From Amycolatopsis sulphurea (GTDB taxonomy: Bacteria > Actinomycetota > Actinomycetes > Mycobacteriales > Pseudonocardiaceae), in assembly GCF_002564045.1 (NCBI RefSeq), contig NZ_PDJK01000001.1, forward strand, positions 248,001 through 312,000: DNA of 64,000 bases. The letters are read 5' to 3'. Shown here piece after piece: positions 27,038-35,267 of this stretch. Every line of letters starts with the position of its first letter. Within the stretch, counting starts at the first letter, position 1. Position numbers and translations under genes: made by a program. Under the pieces are notes generated by a model, which was given only the letters and a program-made list of their open reading frames with translations, made no database searches and was not told where the DNA came from.

Positions 27038-28000
27038 ATGTACGGAACGTCCGAACGGCTGTTGCGGCTGCTCTCGCTGCTGCAGGCCCGCCGCGATTGG
27101 CCTGGCCGCGACCTCGCCGAACGGCTGGAGGTGGACGTCCGCACGATCCGCCGGGACGTCGAGCGGTTGCGCGCGCTCGGCTATCCGGTGCACGCGACCC
27201 CCGGCGTGGCGGGCGGATACCGGCTCGGGTCGGGTGCCGCGCTGCCGCCGTTGCTGCTGGACGACGACGAGGCGGTCGCGGTGGCGGTCGGGTTGCGCAC
27301 GGCCGCGAACGGCACGGTGTCCGGCATCGAGGAGACGTCCGTGCGCGCGCTGGCGAAACTCGAACAGGTCCTGCCCACCAGGTTGCGGGGCCGGGTGCGG
27401 GCGATGGACGCGGCGCTGGTCCGGATGCCCGGCGGCGCCCCGGCGATCGACGCCGAGCTGCTCACCGTGGTCGCCGCCGCCTGCCGGGATCACGAGCGGC
27501 TGCGCTTCACCTACGGCACTCGCGACGGCGTGGTCGGCGAACGCGACGTCGAACCGCTGAGCCTGGTGCACACCGGCTGGCGCTGGTACCTGGTCGCCTA
27601 CGACCGTGATCGCGCGGATTGGCGGACGTTCCGGCTGGACCGCATCGACGGGCTGCCGGTGCCGGGTTTCCGGTTCACGCCGCGGGAACCGCCGGCCGCG
27701 GACCTGGCCGCCTACGTGTCCGAACGCATCTCCGCCGCGCCGTACCCGCACCAGGTGACGTTGCGGGTGTCGACGTCCGCCGCGGAACTCGCCGCGCGGA
27801 TCCCGCCGTCCGCCGGTGCGGTGGAACCGGTCGACGCCGCCACGTGCCGGTTGCGCACCGGCGCCAACGATCTCACCGCCATCCCGTGTTACCTCGCGCA
27901 GTGGGACTACGACTTCGTGGTGGAGGAAGCGCCGCCGGGCCTGGTGGAACGGCTGGCCCGAATCGCCGGCCGGTTCACCCGTGCCGTCGCGGAAAGCTGA
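27038..28000 (+). CDS. HTH-WYL domain transcriptional regulator
   Basis: The 320-residue protein (ATG at 27038) has an N-terminal winged helix (RLLRLLSLLQARRDWPGRDLAERLEVDVRTIRRDVERLR) and a WYL domain with WRWYLVAYDRDRADWRTFRLDRI, followed by a WCX-type C-terminal extension. WYL regulators sense small molecules or nucleic-acid stress. It is divergent from the deaminase (start 26948), with only 89 bp between their starts, so it may control that gene. It converges with the TetR gene, whose stop is 2 bp away. Confidence 0.9.
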   Translation: MYGTSERLLRLLSLLQARRDWPGRDLAERLEVDVRTIRRDVERLRALGYPVHATPGVAGGYRLGSGAALPPLLLDDDEAVAVAVGLRTAANGTVSGIEETSVRALAKLEQVLPTRLRGRVRAMDAALVRMPGGAPAIDAELLTVVAAACRDHERLRFTYGTRDGVVGERDVEPLSLVHTGWRWYLVAYDRDRADWRTFRLDRIDGLPVPGFRFTPREPPAADLAAYVSERISAAPYPHQVTLRVSTSAAELAARIPPSAGAVEPVDAATCRLRTGANDLTAIPCYLAQWDYDFVVEEAPPGLVERLARIAGRFTRAVAES

Positions 28001-28002
28001 CG

Positions 28003-28608
28003 TCAGTGCGTGCCGAGCATCCGCAGCACGAGTTCGCTGTACTCCCGCCCGAGCGCTTCGGGGGTCTCCCGCACGCGGTCGCCGTACCAGCGGGCCACGT
28101 CGACGCCCAGCGAAAGTACGGCGCGCGCCGCCACGTGCTGATCCGTCACGGTGAACACGTCCGCCTGCACGCCTTGCGCGATCACCTCGCGCACCAGCTG
28201 CGCGATCCGGCGGCGCAACTTTGCGACGATCCGGTACTCCTCCTCGGGTAACGCGTTCAGCTCGTACTGCACCACGCGCGCGATGGTGTGCCGCCGGGCG
28301 TGCCAGGCGACGAAGTCCTCGACCAGCTGCCGCATCCGCTCGACCGGATCGGTGATGCGCGCGAGCACGTTCTCCACCAGCGCCAGGGTCTGCTCGTGCC
28401 CGCTGCGGCTGATCGCGAACAGCAGCGCCGCCTTCGACGGGAAGTGCACGTACAGCGCGGCCGGGCTCATCCCGGCCGCCCCCGCGATGTCCCGCGTGGT
28501 CGTGGCGTGGAACCCGTGTTTCGCGAACGACTCCACCCCGGCGAGCATGAGCCGGCGGGCGGCCTCGGGCTGCACGTCCGGCCACCACTCCGCGGAAACC
28601 GTCGTCAT
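28003..28608 (-). CDS. TetR family regulator, possible acyl-CoA-catabolism repressor
   Basis: The protein has 201 residues with an N-terminal helix-turn-helix (ESFAKHGFHATTTRDIAGAAGMSPAALYVHFPSKAALL) and a helical effector domain. A TAAGC-N4-GCTCA site lies 55 bp upstream of the start, suggesting self-regulation. The same dyad occurs in front of the SDR operons at 47110 and 54668, so this regulator is a candidate controller of those lipid genes. The link rests on motif matching only. Confidence 0.9.
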   Translation of the reverse strand: MTTVSAEWWPDVQPEAARRLMLAGVESFAKHGFHATTTRDIAGAAGMSPAALYVHFPSKAALLFAISRSGHEQTLALVENVLARITDPVERMRQLVEDFVAWHARRHTIARVVQYELNALPEEEYRIVAKLRRRIAQLVREVIAQGVQADVFTVTDQHVAARAVLSLGVDVARWYGDRVRETPEALGREYSELVLRMLGTH

Positions 28609-28662
28609 CCGGCGAACCTCCTCGCGCCCCGCAGGCGGCTCCCGCCGGGGTGCTGCTGATTG

Positions 28663-28676
28663 TAAGCGCTCGCTCA
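28663..28676. promoter_or_regulatory. TetR-type operator TAAGCGCTCGCTCA
   Basis: This site differs by one base from the TAAGC-N4-GCTTA dyads at 47110 and 54668. It lies directly upstream of the TetR gene 28003-28608, the expected place for an autoregulatory operator. Confidence 0.5.
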
Positions 28677-29166
28677 GCCGGTGGGACCGGGCTCCGCCGG
28701 GGCGGGCAGTACTTTCGGGCAGGTTCGGGTGCCCGGTCGCCGGTGATTTAGGTAAGCCTTCCCTTGTTGGCGGCCCGGTCGTCAGCTTCGCGTCGGCGAG
28801 GTCGGGCTGAGCGCTGCGCCTGTCCCGCTCTGTCCATTGTGGTCACAAGCGTGGCCGTCTGGGCGGCGTGCGGTCCTGAGTCTTTGTTGGAAGTGTTGTG
28901 CTGCAAGGACTTCGTCGGGCTGTTCGGTCATCGGTCTGGGAATGTCCTTAATGGACTTCAGGTGGGGGTCTTCCGGACAGCCTCGGTGGGTCGCCTGGTG
29001 CGGTAGCAGTCGGGATGGTTGCGGCAATACCGCTGAAGCTGTCGCGACAGTGGCGCATTCACAGTGGCGTATTCGACGCCGCCGCCGAACTGGCCAGTGT
29101 GCTTTGGCGTGTGTCCAATCCGGAAGGTCAAGAACCCGTCTCGGTGCAGGCGTCACCGGGTCACCT
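28677..29166. other. 490-bp stretch without a supported gene
   Basis: Short frames exist on both strands, but none has a recognisable domain, a ribosome site and high-GC third positions together. GC is lower than in the flanking genes between about 28830 and 29130. It may be a decayed gene. Confidence 0.4.
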
Positions 29167-29838
29167 TCACTTCCTCGGCGGCACCCCGGCCAGGATCAGG
29201 TCGAGCCCGTGCTCGAAGAACTCGTCTCCGGTGAAGTCCGGCAGCCCGGTCCCGGGCGCAGGCGACGGTGAACGGTCGGAAGCGGAGACGACCTGGGTGT
29301 CGCGCTGCGAGTTCCGCCACGCCTGGGGATCCTCTTCCGGCAAGTTCGGCAGCGGACGCAGGAGGGCGCTGCCGATGGTGAACCGCACGAGCGTGGCGAC
29401 CAGCTCCGTCGCGGCACGGTCGTCGAGTCCTCGGGCGAGCAGGAAGCCGTGCAGCTTTTCGCTGACGCGGAGGTCGCCCTGGCCGTAGTGGTCGGCGGCG
29501 AGGTGGATCCGGGCCAGTGCGGCGTGCTCGATCAGTAGTTCGTAGTACGCGTGCATGACGGCTCGGATTCCGTCGGGGCCTTCGTCTGCCACGGGCAGAT
29601 CGATCTCGGCGAGCAGGCGTGTGTAAATTCCGGCGAGGACCTCGTCCTTGCTGCGGAAATAGGTGTACAGCGCCATTGGCCGCACGTCGAGTTCGTCGGC
29701 GATCCGGCGGATCGTGACGGCTTCCGTGCCTTCCTCGGCCATGATCGCCGTCGCGGCGAGGAGCACTCTCACTCGGTCGAGGGTGCCGCGGGGGGCACGC
29801 TTTCGGGGCGGGGCTGGGTGCGGCCGGCTCTCGGGCAC
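29167..29838 (-). CDS. TetR family regulator with TetR_C-type effector domain
   Basis: I place the start at GTG 29838 because AAGGAG lies 4 bp upstream; an in-frame TTG at 29868 lacks a site. The protein has 223 residues. An Arg/Pro-rich arm leads into the helix-turn-helix (IMAEEGTEAVTIRRIADELDVRPMALYTYFRSKDEVL), and the larger helical domain resembles TetR class C-terminal domains. A strong AT-rich dyad about 30 bp upstream of the start is a probable self-operator. No efflux or resistance gene is adjacent, so its target is unclear. Confidence 0.9.
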   Translation of the reverse strand: MPESRPHPAPPRKRAPRGTLDRVRVLLAATAIMAEEGTEAVTIRRIADELDVRPMALYTYFRSKDEVLAGIYTRLLAEIDLPVADEGPDGIRAVMHAYYELLIEHAALARIHLAADHYGQGDLRVSEKLHGFLLARGLDDRAATELVATLVRFTIGSALLRPLPNLPEEDPQAWRNSQRDTQVVSASDRSPSPAPGTGLPDFTGDEFFEHGLDLILAGVPPRK

Positions 29839-29866
29839 AGTGCTCCTTCGCGCTCTTGTTCTGCAC

Positions 29867-29890
29867 AATTACCGTACATGTACGTCAATT
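29867..29890. promoter_or_regulatory. Dyad operator before the TetR gene
   Basis: The core CGTACATGTACG is flanked by AATT on both sides, in the same layout as the orphan dyad at 2480-2503. It lies 29-52 bp upstream of the GTG start and would overlap the promoter. Confidence 0.55.
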
Positions 29891-30062
29891 GTGGTGCCGG
29901 AGAGTTGATGGCCGGGGATGGGGCATTCCGGGTGTGCGGAGCTCTGCCGGAGCTGTCCGGTGGCGACGGTGCGGTACCCGACGCCGTGTTTGCGTTGGAG
30001 AGGTCTGCGCTGGAGAGCCCGCTTCGGCAACCCGCCTGCGCGACACGACATAGCGCGGCAGA

Positions 30063-30551
30063 TCAGTTCCGCCCTTCGCGGACATTCTTCCCCTGTTCGG
30101 CGAACGCCTTGAATCCTGCATGTGCTGCGACTGCTTGCGGAAGGCGGGGCATCAGCTGCCCCATCAGCCGTATCGGCAGGCTGTCGAATCGGTATTCGCT
30201 CTCCCAGAGCGTCGTCTCCGGATCGGCTTCGGTCAGCCGATCGCGCAAGGCGCTCCACCTGCCCGCGCCGGCGATCTCCCGGTCGAAGTGAACGACGACC
30301 TCGGTGGGGATCTCGTGCAGGTCTGCCGGATTCCGGCGGGTGATCGTTTCGGTGCGCTCGATCTTGCGCTTCCCCGACTGCATCACGACCCGCGACTCGG
30401 TTCCGGGCTGCCCGTGGGTCTCGCTCACCGGCTCGTGCAGCACCACCCCGCACAGGCACTTCGGTATCTGTGCCGGGTCGGCGAGCAGCTGGGCCACCTT
30501 CTCCCGCGGCAGGGCGATCTCGATCGAGTTGGTGTCCTTCGTGGCACACAT
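30063..30551 (-). CDS. SRPBCC-fold protein
   Basis: This 162-residue protein resembles the START/SRPBCC ligand-binding fold: it begins with a strand and helix (SIEIALPREKVAQLLADPAQIPKCL) and ends in a long C-terminal helix (MPRLPQAVAAHAGFKAFAEQGK). Such proteins bind lipids or polyketides or act as dehydratases and cyclases. The ATG at 30551 is 13 bp after the stop of the AHSA1-like gene, so it is the third gene of the ArsR operon. No catalytic residue is obvious. Confidence 0.7.
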   Translation of the reverse strand: MCATKDTNSIEIALPREKVAQLLADPAQIPKCLCGVVLHEPVSETHGQPGTESRVVMQSGKRKIERTETITRRNPADLHEIPTEVVVHFDREIAGAGRWSALRDRLTEADPETTLWESEYRFDSLPIRLMGQLMPRLPQAVAAHAGFKAFAEQGKNVREGRN

Positions 30552-30564
30552 TCCTGCCGGGAAG

Positions 30565-31167
30565 TCAGGCCGGGTCGGGTGCGTAGAACTTGGTGGTGGC
30601 CTCGACTGCGGCCGCGACGTGCACCGGTTCGCCACCGGCGGCCAGGTGAGCCTCTCCCCAGGCCGCGGCGCTGCGCCGGATGAACTCGCGCCCTTCGGGT
30701 GACTTCGCGACCTCCTCGTGGCCGGCGGCCTCACCATCGGCCAGCAGCTGGGCCAGGCTGAGGAGATGCAGGTCCCAGCCGACGCCGCCGGCGCCGGGGC
30801 CATAGGTCGGGAAGAGGGGTTCCTCGACGACTGCCGCGTGGATGAGTTCGAATTCGGTGTCGCCGGCCGGGCCTGGGGCCAGACGCACCTGGACCTCGCT
30901 CGTCCCGGGCCACGCGTCGGCGTCCGGCCCGTAGAGCCAGGACACTGTGAGCAGACGCGGTGGCTCGCACCGGAGGATCTCGCCATGCTCGCCTCCGTCC
31001 AGCTCGAACTTCCCGCCAGGCCGCAGGTCCCCGGTGACCGGTTTCAACCAGCGACGCAGCCGCTCGGGGTTGGTCAGGGCATCCCAGACGTCGTCGATCC
31101 GCGCTGAGTATCGACGCCGCAGCTCGATGGTGTAGGCGTCGCCGGCGGGCACGCTGCCCTTGCCCAT
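30565..31167 (-). CDS. AHSA1-type SRPBCC protein, probable N-terminal frameshift
   Basis: This protein resembles the activator-of-Hsp90-homologue family that commonly accompanies ArsR regulators. Clear signatures are RRRYSARIDDVWDALTNPERLRRWLKPV and GGEHGEILRCEPPRLLTVSW, and residues 100-170 form the long family helix. From ATG 31167 it has 200 residues. Upstream, ATG 31208 lies 1 bp after the ArsR stop and reads MKDVLDEL, the usual family N-terminus, but in another frame. Restoring one base near 31182 would join it to AARRAMGKGS. Either the gene carries a frameshift and uses the internal start, or the sequence has an error there. Confidence 0.8.
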   Translation of the reverse strand: MGKGSVPAGDAYTIELRRRYSARIDDVWDALTNPERLRRWLKPVTGDLRPGGKFELDGGEHGEILRCEPPRLLTVSWLYGPDADAWPGTSEVQVRLAPGPAGDTEFELIHAAVVEEPLFPTYGPGAGGVGWDLHLLSLAQLLADGEAAGHEEVAKSPEGREFIRRSAAAWGEAHLAAGGEPVHVAAAVEATTKFYAPDPA

Positions 31168-31209
31168 AGCCCGGCGGGCGGCGGCAGTTCGTCCAAGACG
31201 TCTTTCATG

Positions 31210-31596
31210 TCACATGCCTTTCGCTGAGGGATCGGTCTTGCCTGCCTCGGTGCCGGGCTTGGCGCCAGCCGTCCGAGCTGCGCGCTTGCCCCGGGCCAGC
31301 TCGGTTTCCAGCGCGTCGAGGCGTTGATCCCAGAACCGGCGAAACCGGCCGAACCATGCGTCGACCTCACGCAGCGGCGCGGGCTCGACGGCGTAGAACC
31401 GGCGAGCGCCCTCGGCCCGCACCGACGCGAACCCGCTGTCACGCAGCACGCGCAGATGCTGGGAGACACCCGGCTGGGAGAGCCCGAACTCGGCCCGGAT
31501 CACGTCCGTGATCGCGCCCGAGGTCTGCTCACCGTCGGCGAGCAGCTCCAGAATGCGCCGGCGCACCGGGTCGCCGAGGATGTCGAACGCGTGCAC
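31210..31596 (-). CDS. ArsR family helix-turn-helix regulator
   Basis: The 128-residue winged-helix protein shows DPVRRRILELLADGEQTSGAI and the recognition helix LSQPGVSQHLRVLRDSGF. It lacks the metal-binding CxC of ArsR/SmtB sensors, as is usual for the group paired with AHSA1 proteins. The start is GTG at 31596. It is the first gene of a three-gene operon with two SRPBCC proteins. A large inverted repeat covers its promoter and implies autoregulation. Confidence 0.9.
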   Translation of the reverse strand: MHAFDILGDPVRRRILELLADGEQTSGAITDVIRAEFGLSQPGVSQHLRVLRDSGFASVRAEGARRFYAVEPAPLREVDAWFGRFRRFWDQRLDALETELARGKRAARTAGAKPGTEAGKTDPSAKGM

Positions 31597-31606
31597 AACC
31601 AGGACT

Positions 31607-31642
31607 ATACCAGCCCACGCTTATATAAGGCAGTGCTGGTAT
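31607..31642. promoter_or_regulatory. ArsR operator/promoter region
   Basis: Outer arms ATACCAGC and GCTGGTAT enclose the palindrome CTTATATAAG, starting 11 bp upstream of the ArsR start. The TATATA segment can serve as the -10 hexamer. The nested dyads suit an ArsR dimer. Confidence 0.55.
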
Positions 31643-31763
31643 TAAGTCGCACGCTCGGCATGGGTCCGTCTTCGTTGCGCATGCCGTCCGATGTGGACGC
31701 TCTCGGTCACCTGCGCGAGGGGTCGGCTGCGCGGCATGCTCCCGCCATGCCAGGCTTGAAGCC

Positions 31764-31955
31764 ATGACACATTACGCGCTCACCCAGACGGCCGTATGGG
31801 CCGCCGACCTCGAAGCGAAGGGTTTCCTCGGCACCGTCGGCAAGATCGCGGCCGCGACGATCATCTTCTTCATCGCCATCGGCCTGATCGTGGGGCTCCT
31901 GATCGGCTTCTTCGTCGGCCGTGCGGTGGGCCGGAACCAGGGTCGTCGCGACTGA
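31764..31955 (+). CDS. Small single-pass membrane protein
   Basis: The 63-residue product has one hydrophobic segment (about 25-50: GKIAAATIIFFIAIGLIVGLLIGFFVG) followed by a short basic tail (RAVGRNQGRRD). High third-position GC and a plausible topology support coding, but the ribosome site is weak and there is no domain name. It lies alone between the ArsR operon and the lyase gene, divergent from the former. Confidence 0.55.
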   Translation: MTHYALTQTAVWAADLEAKGFLGTVGKIAAATIIFFIAIGLIVGLLIGFFVGRAVGRNQGRRD

Positions 31956-32147
31956 CCGGCTCTCGGCCGGGCGCGCCGACGGCGGAACTGCCGTGGCTGG
32001 GCAGGGTGTCGGAAACCCAACGCGTGCAGGCCGAAAGACCCTCGGCGCTTCCGCTCGTACCAGCCACCCCGGCCGGCCGCCGCGTCCGGGCGTGCCTAGT
32101 GTCAGATCACCAGCAGCGTGCAGGAAACCTTGTCGAGTGGGGTCGTG

Positions 32148-33599
32148 ATGACCGACAGCAGCCGAATCGAGATCAACGGCACCGGGCTCCGGTGCGCCGA
32201 CGCGGTGCGGGTGGCCCGTCTCAGTGCGTGGGCCGAGCTGGCTCCGGGGGCGATGGCCAGGGCCGAGCAGAGTTACGAACTCGCCGTCGAGCTGGGTGCG
32301 AAGCGGGCGGTCTACGGCCGTACCACGGGGGTGGGCGCGAACCGGCATACCGTGGTGGATCCGGAGTCCGTGGACCAGCATGGGCTGCGGTTGCTGCGTA
32401 GTCACGCCGGCGGCACCGGTGAACCGCTGCCGGGGGACGCGGTCCGGGCGGCGATGCTCGTGCGGCTGAACCAGCTGGCGGCGGCGGGCAGCGGTGTGCA
32501 CCCGCGGCTGCTGCGTGCGCTGGAGACCGCGTTGCGGGTGGGGGCTCAGCCGCTCGTGCACTCCCGGGGCGCGATCGGCACCGGGGACCTGACCGCGCTC
32601 GCGGAGATCGCGCTGACGCTGGCCGGGGAACTGCCGTGGGCGGCCGGCGCGCTCGATCCGGTCGCGATCAGCCCCGGTGACGCCCTGGCGTTCATCTCCA
32701 GCAACGCGGCGACGCTCGCGCAGGCCGTGCTGGCGTGGCACGACCTCTCACGGCTGCTGGACGCGAGCACCGTGGTCACCGCGTTGACGTTCTGCGCGCT
32801 GGGCGGTTCGGCCGAGGCCTACTCCGAACGCGTGCACCAGGCCCGGCCGCACCCGGGCGCGGTGCGGTGTGCCGCGCGGCTGCGCCGCCTGCTCACCGCC
32901 GCGGACGACCTGCCCGCCGGTCGCCGGCTGCAGGACCCGTTCGGGTTGCGGGCGTTTCCGCAGGTGCAGGGCACCGCGCTGGAGGCCGCGGCGAACGTGG
33001 AACGCGTCCTGGACATCGACCTCAACGCGGCGGCCGAGAATCCGTTCATCGACATCGAGACCGAACAGGCGTATCACCACGGGCAGTTCTCCACCGCACA
33101 CGTGGCGCTCGCGTTCGACCACCTGCGCGCCGCGCTGCACCACGTCGCGGAGCTGTCGGCCGCCCGGTTGAGCGATCTCGTCGAACCGGACCTCAGCGGC
33201 CTGCCGCCGTTCCTCGCCGACGGGCCGACGGGCAGCTCCGGAATCATGATCCTCGAATACGTCGCGCACGACGCTCTCGGCACTCTGCGGCACGAAGCCT
33301 CTCCGGTCACCCTCGGCACCGCGGTGATCTCGCGCGGTCTGGAGGACCACGCGAGCTTTTCGACTCACGCCGTCCGCAGTACCGTCGCCGCGACCGCTGC
33401 GTACCGGACCGTGCTGGCTTGCGAACTCCTTGGCGCGACAAGGGCTTTGCGTCTCGCCGAGACGCCGCTTCCGGACACCCCGCTGCGCGAAGCCTTCCAG
33501 CTCGCGTCCTCGGTCCTGCCGCACACCATGGCCGATCACCCGCTCAGCACCGAAATCGGCCAGGCGGAGACCCTGCTCGGGCGGCTGGCCCTCCTGTAA
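32148..33599 (+). CDS. Aromatic amino acid lyase (HAL/PAL/TAL) homologue lacking the MIO tripeptide
   Basis: The fold-defining segments are intact: YGRTTGVGA with the catalytic Tyr56, LLRSHAGGTG, QDPFGLRAFPQVQGTA and AENPFID...YHHGQF. The family normally forms its electrophile (MIO) from Ala-Ser-Gly in GSxGASGDL; here the site reads GAIGTGDL (141-148), one residue shorter and without ASG. It therefore should not make MIO and may not be a normal ammonia lyase. The length, 483 residues, is slightly short of typical. ATG 32148 follows a GTGGGG stretch. It converges with the CoA-ligase operon. Confidence 0.88.
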   Translation: MTDSSRIEINGTGLRCADAVRVARLSAWAELAPGAMARAEQSYELAVELGAKRAVYGRTTGVGANRHTVVDPESVDQHGLRLLRSHAGGTGEPLPGDAVRAAMLVRLNQLAAAGSGVHPRLLRALETALRVGAQPLVHSRGAIGTGDLTALAEIALTLAGELPWAAGALDPVAISPGDALAFISSNAATLAQAVLAWHDLSRLLDASTVVTALTFCALGGSAEAYSERVHQARPHPGAVRCAARLRRLLTAADDLPAGRRLQDPFGLRAFPQVQGTALEAAANVERVLDIDLNAAAENPFIDIETEQAYHHGQFSTAHVALAFDHLRAALHHVAELSAARLSDLVEPDLSGLPPFLADGPTGSSGIMILEYVAHDALGTLRHEASPVTLGTAVISRGLEDHASFSTHAVRSTVAATAAYRTVLACELLGATRALRLAETPLPDTPLREAFQLASSVLPHTMADHPLSTEIGQAETLLGRLALL

Positions 33600-33643
33600 C
33601 CCCCCGCTACGCGCCGGGACCGTCCACCCGCGGGCTCCTGAAG

Positions 33644-33696
33644 GCTGTGAAGGGGCCCTTCACGGACTCAGAGTCCGTGAAGGGCCCCTTCACAGC
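33644..33696. repeat. 53-bp palindrome between convergent genes
   Basis: A perfect copy with the CTCAGAG centre and 26-bp arms lies between the lyase stop (33599) and the ligase stop (33741). It could serve as a bidirectional terminator. Confidence 0.9.
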
Positions 33697-33740
33697 GTCA
33701 CCGTCCTGAGTGGATACGTGGGGGCGTGCACGGGCCGGGG

Positions 33741-35267
33741 TCAGTGCTGGTCCCGGGCCAGCCGGGAGAGGGTGTGCAGGCACACCTTGCCGGTGGCGCC
33801 GAGCGGGAGTTCCGGTAGCACCATCAGCCTTTCCGGCAGTTTCCACGGTTCCAGGCCCCGGCCGATGAGGAATCCGGCGAGTTCGCCGAGGTGCGGCGTG
33901 GGGGATCCGGGCTGGGCGACCACGCAGGCGCACAGCCGTTCGCCCAGGTCCGGATCGGGGACCGGGACGCAGGCCACCTCGGCGACCAGGTGGTGCGCGG
34001 CCAGTTCCCGTTCCACCTCGGCCGCGCTGATGGTGTGGCCGCCACGGAGGATCACCCGCCGGGCGCGGCCGAGCAGGTGCAGCCGGCCGTCGCGGTCGAA
34101 CCGGCCGAGGTCGCCGGTGCGCACCCAGCCACCGGGCAGCCGGTACCGGGCGTCGAGGGCTTCGTCGCCGACGTAACAGAGCGGGGTCATCGGGCCGCGA
34201 GCCTGGATCTCGCCGCCCCGGATGCGGATCGAAGTGACCGCGGGGTCCGGAAATCCGGCACCTCGCGCCGGTTCCCGGGTGTGGCAGTTGACCCCGTCCG
34301 CCGAGCCGTACACGCTCACGACCGGCACCCCGAACCGCTGCCGGTACGCTTCCGCCGCCCGCGGGGGCAGTGCGTCGCCGCTGGACACCACGGCGTGCAG
34401 GCTTGACAGATCGGCGGACACTTCCGCGGTGGCCATGCGGCGGAACATGGTGGGCACGCCGAACACGTGGGTCGCGCCGAGTTCTTCGATGGCGGTCATC
34501 GCGTGGACCGGGTCGAAGCGGCCGGGCAGCAGCAATGTGCCGCCCATCCGGCACAGCGTCGCCGGTACACCGAACGAACCGTACGAGGATGAGAGCGGCA
34601 CCAACACCAGGTCACGCGGTACCTCGACGTCGCCGTGCACCGCGCGCAGATAGTTCGCGCGTCCGCCGGCCATGGCGTTGTGGCTGTAGGCGACCAGCTT
34701 GGGTGCGGTCTCGGAACCGGACGAGGCCAGGAAACGGGCCGGCGCTTCGGGTTCGGGCGTCGGCAGCGGGCCGTGATCGAGGCCGATCCACGGCGTGGCC
34801 GAGACCCGCCGGAGATGCGGCAGCCGATCGCGCAGCGCGTCGAGCTCTCCCTCATCGGACACGAGAACGGCCCGGGCGCGGGCCCGAATCAGCAGCGCGA
34901 GCAGGTCGTGCTCGCCCTGCCCGGCCGGGATCGGCAGGCACACCGCACCGACCGCGGCGACGGCCAGCTCGGCGATCACCGCGTACCGCCCGTTTTCGAG
35001 CTGCATACCGACCACGTCCTGGCATCCCAGGCCCGCCGCTGCGAGCATGCCCGCCGCCATGCGGACCTTCTGCCGGAGCTGCCGGTAGGTCAGGACGCCC
35101 GCGTCGTCGACCACCGCTTGGCGGTCCGGGTGCCGCGCGGCCTGCTCGGCGAACAGCGAGTACAGGTCCCGGTCCGGGCAGTACCCGTCGTCCACCCAGC
35201 GGCGCCGCAGCTGGCTGGGCACGAGGTCGCGCAGCACGAGCCCTTCCCGTGAAGTCCATACGTTCAT
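33741..35267 (-). CDS. Adenylate-forming acyl-CoA ligase
   Basis: This 508-residue ANL-superfamily enzyme activates a carboxylate as acyl-AMP and then usually as the CoA thioester. Core motifs are SSGSETAPKLVAYSH (phosphate loop), VVSVYGSADGVN, TGDLGRFDRDG and, at the C-terminus, LPLGATGKV with the catalytic Lys. The ATG at 35267 lies in an ATGA overlap with the CoA-transferase gene, so the two are co-translated. Residues 200-330 resemble benzoate/fatty-acid ligases, but the substrate is not evident. It is the last gene of a minus-strand operon. Confidence 0.9.
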   Translation of the reverse strand: MNVWTSREGLVLRDLVPSQLRRRWVDDGYCPDRDLYSLFAEQAARHPDRQAVVDDAGVLTYRQLRQKVRMAAGMLAAAGLGCQDVVGMQLENGRYAVIAELAVAAVGAVCLPIPAGQGEHDLLALLIRARARAVLVSDEGELDALRDRLPHLRRVSATPWIGLDHGPLPTPEPEAPARFLASSGSETAPKLVAYSHNAMAGGRANYLRAVHGDVEVPRDLVLVPLSSSYGSFGVPATLCRMGGTLLLPGRFDPVHAMTAIEELGATHVFGVPTMFRRMATAEVSADLSSLHAVVSSGDALPPRAAEAYRQRFGVPVVSVYGSADGVNCHTREPARGAGFPDPAVTSIRIRGGEIQARGPMTPLCYVGDEALDARYRLPGGWVRTGDLGRFDRDGRLHLLGRARRVILRGGHTISAAEVERELAAHHLVAEVACVPVPDPDLGERLCACVVAQPGSPTPHLGELAGFLIGRGLEPWKLPERLMVLPELPLGATGKVCLHTLSRLARDQH

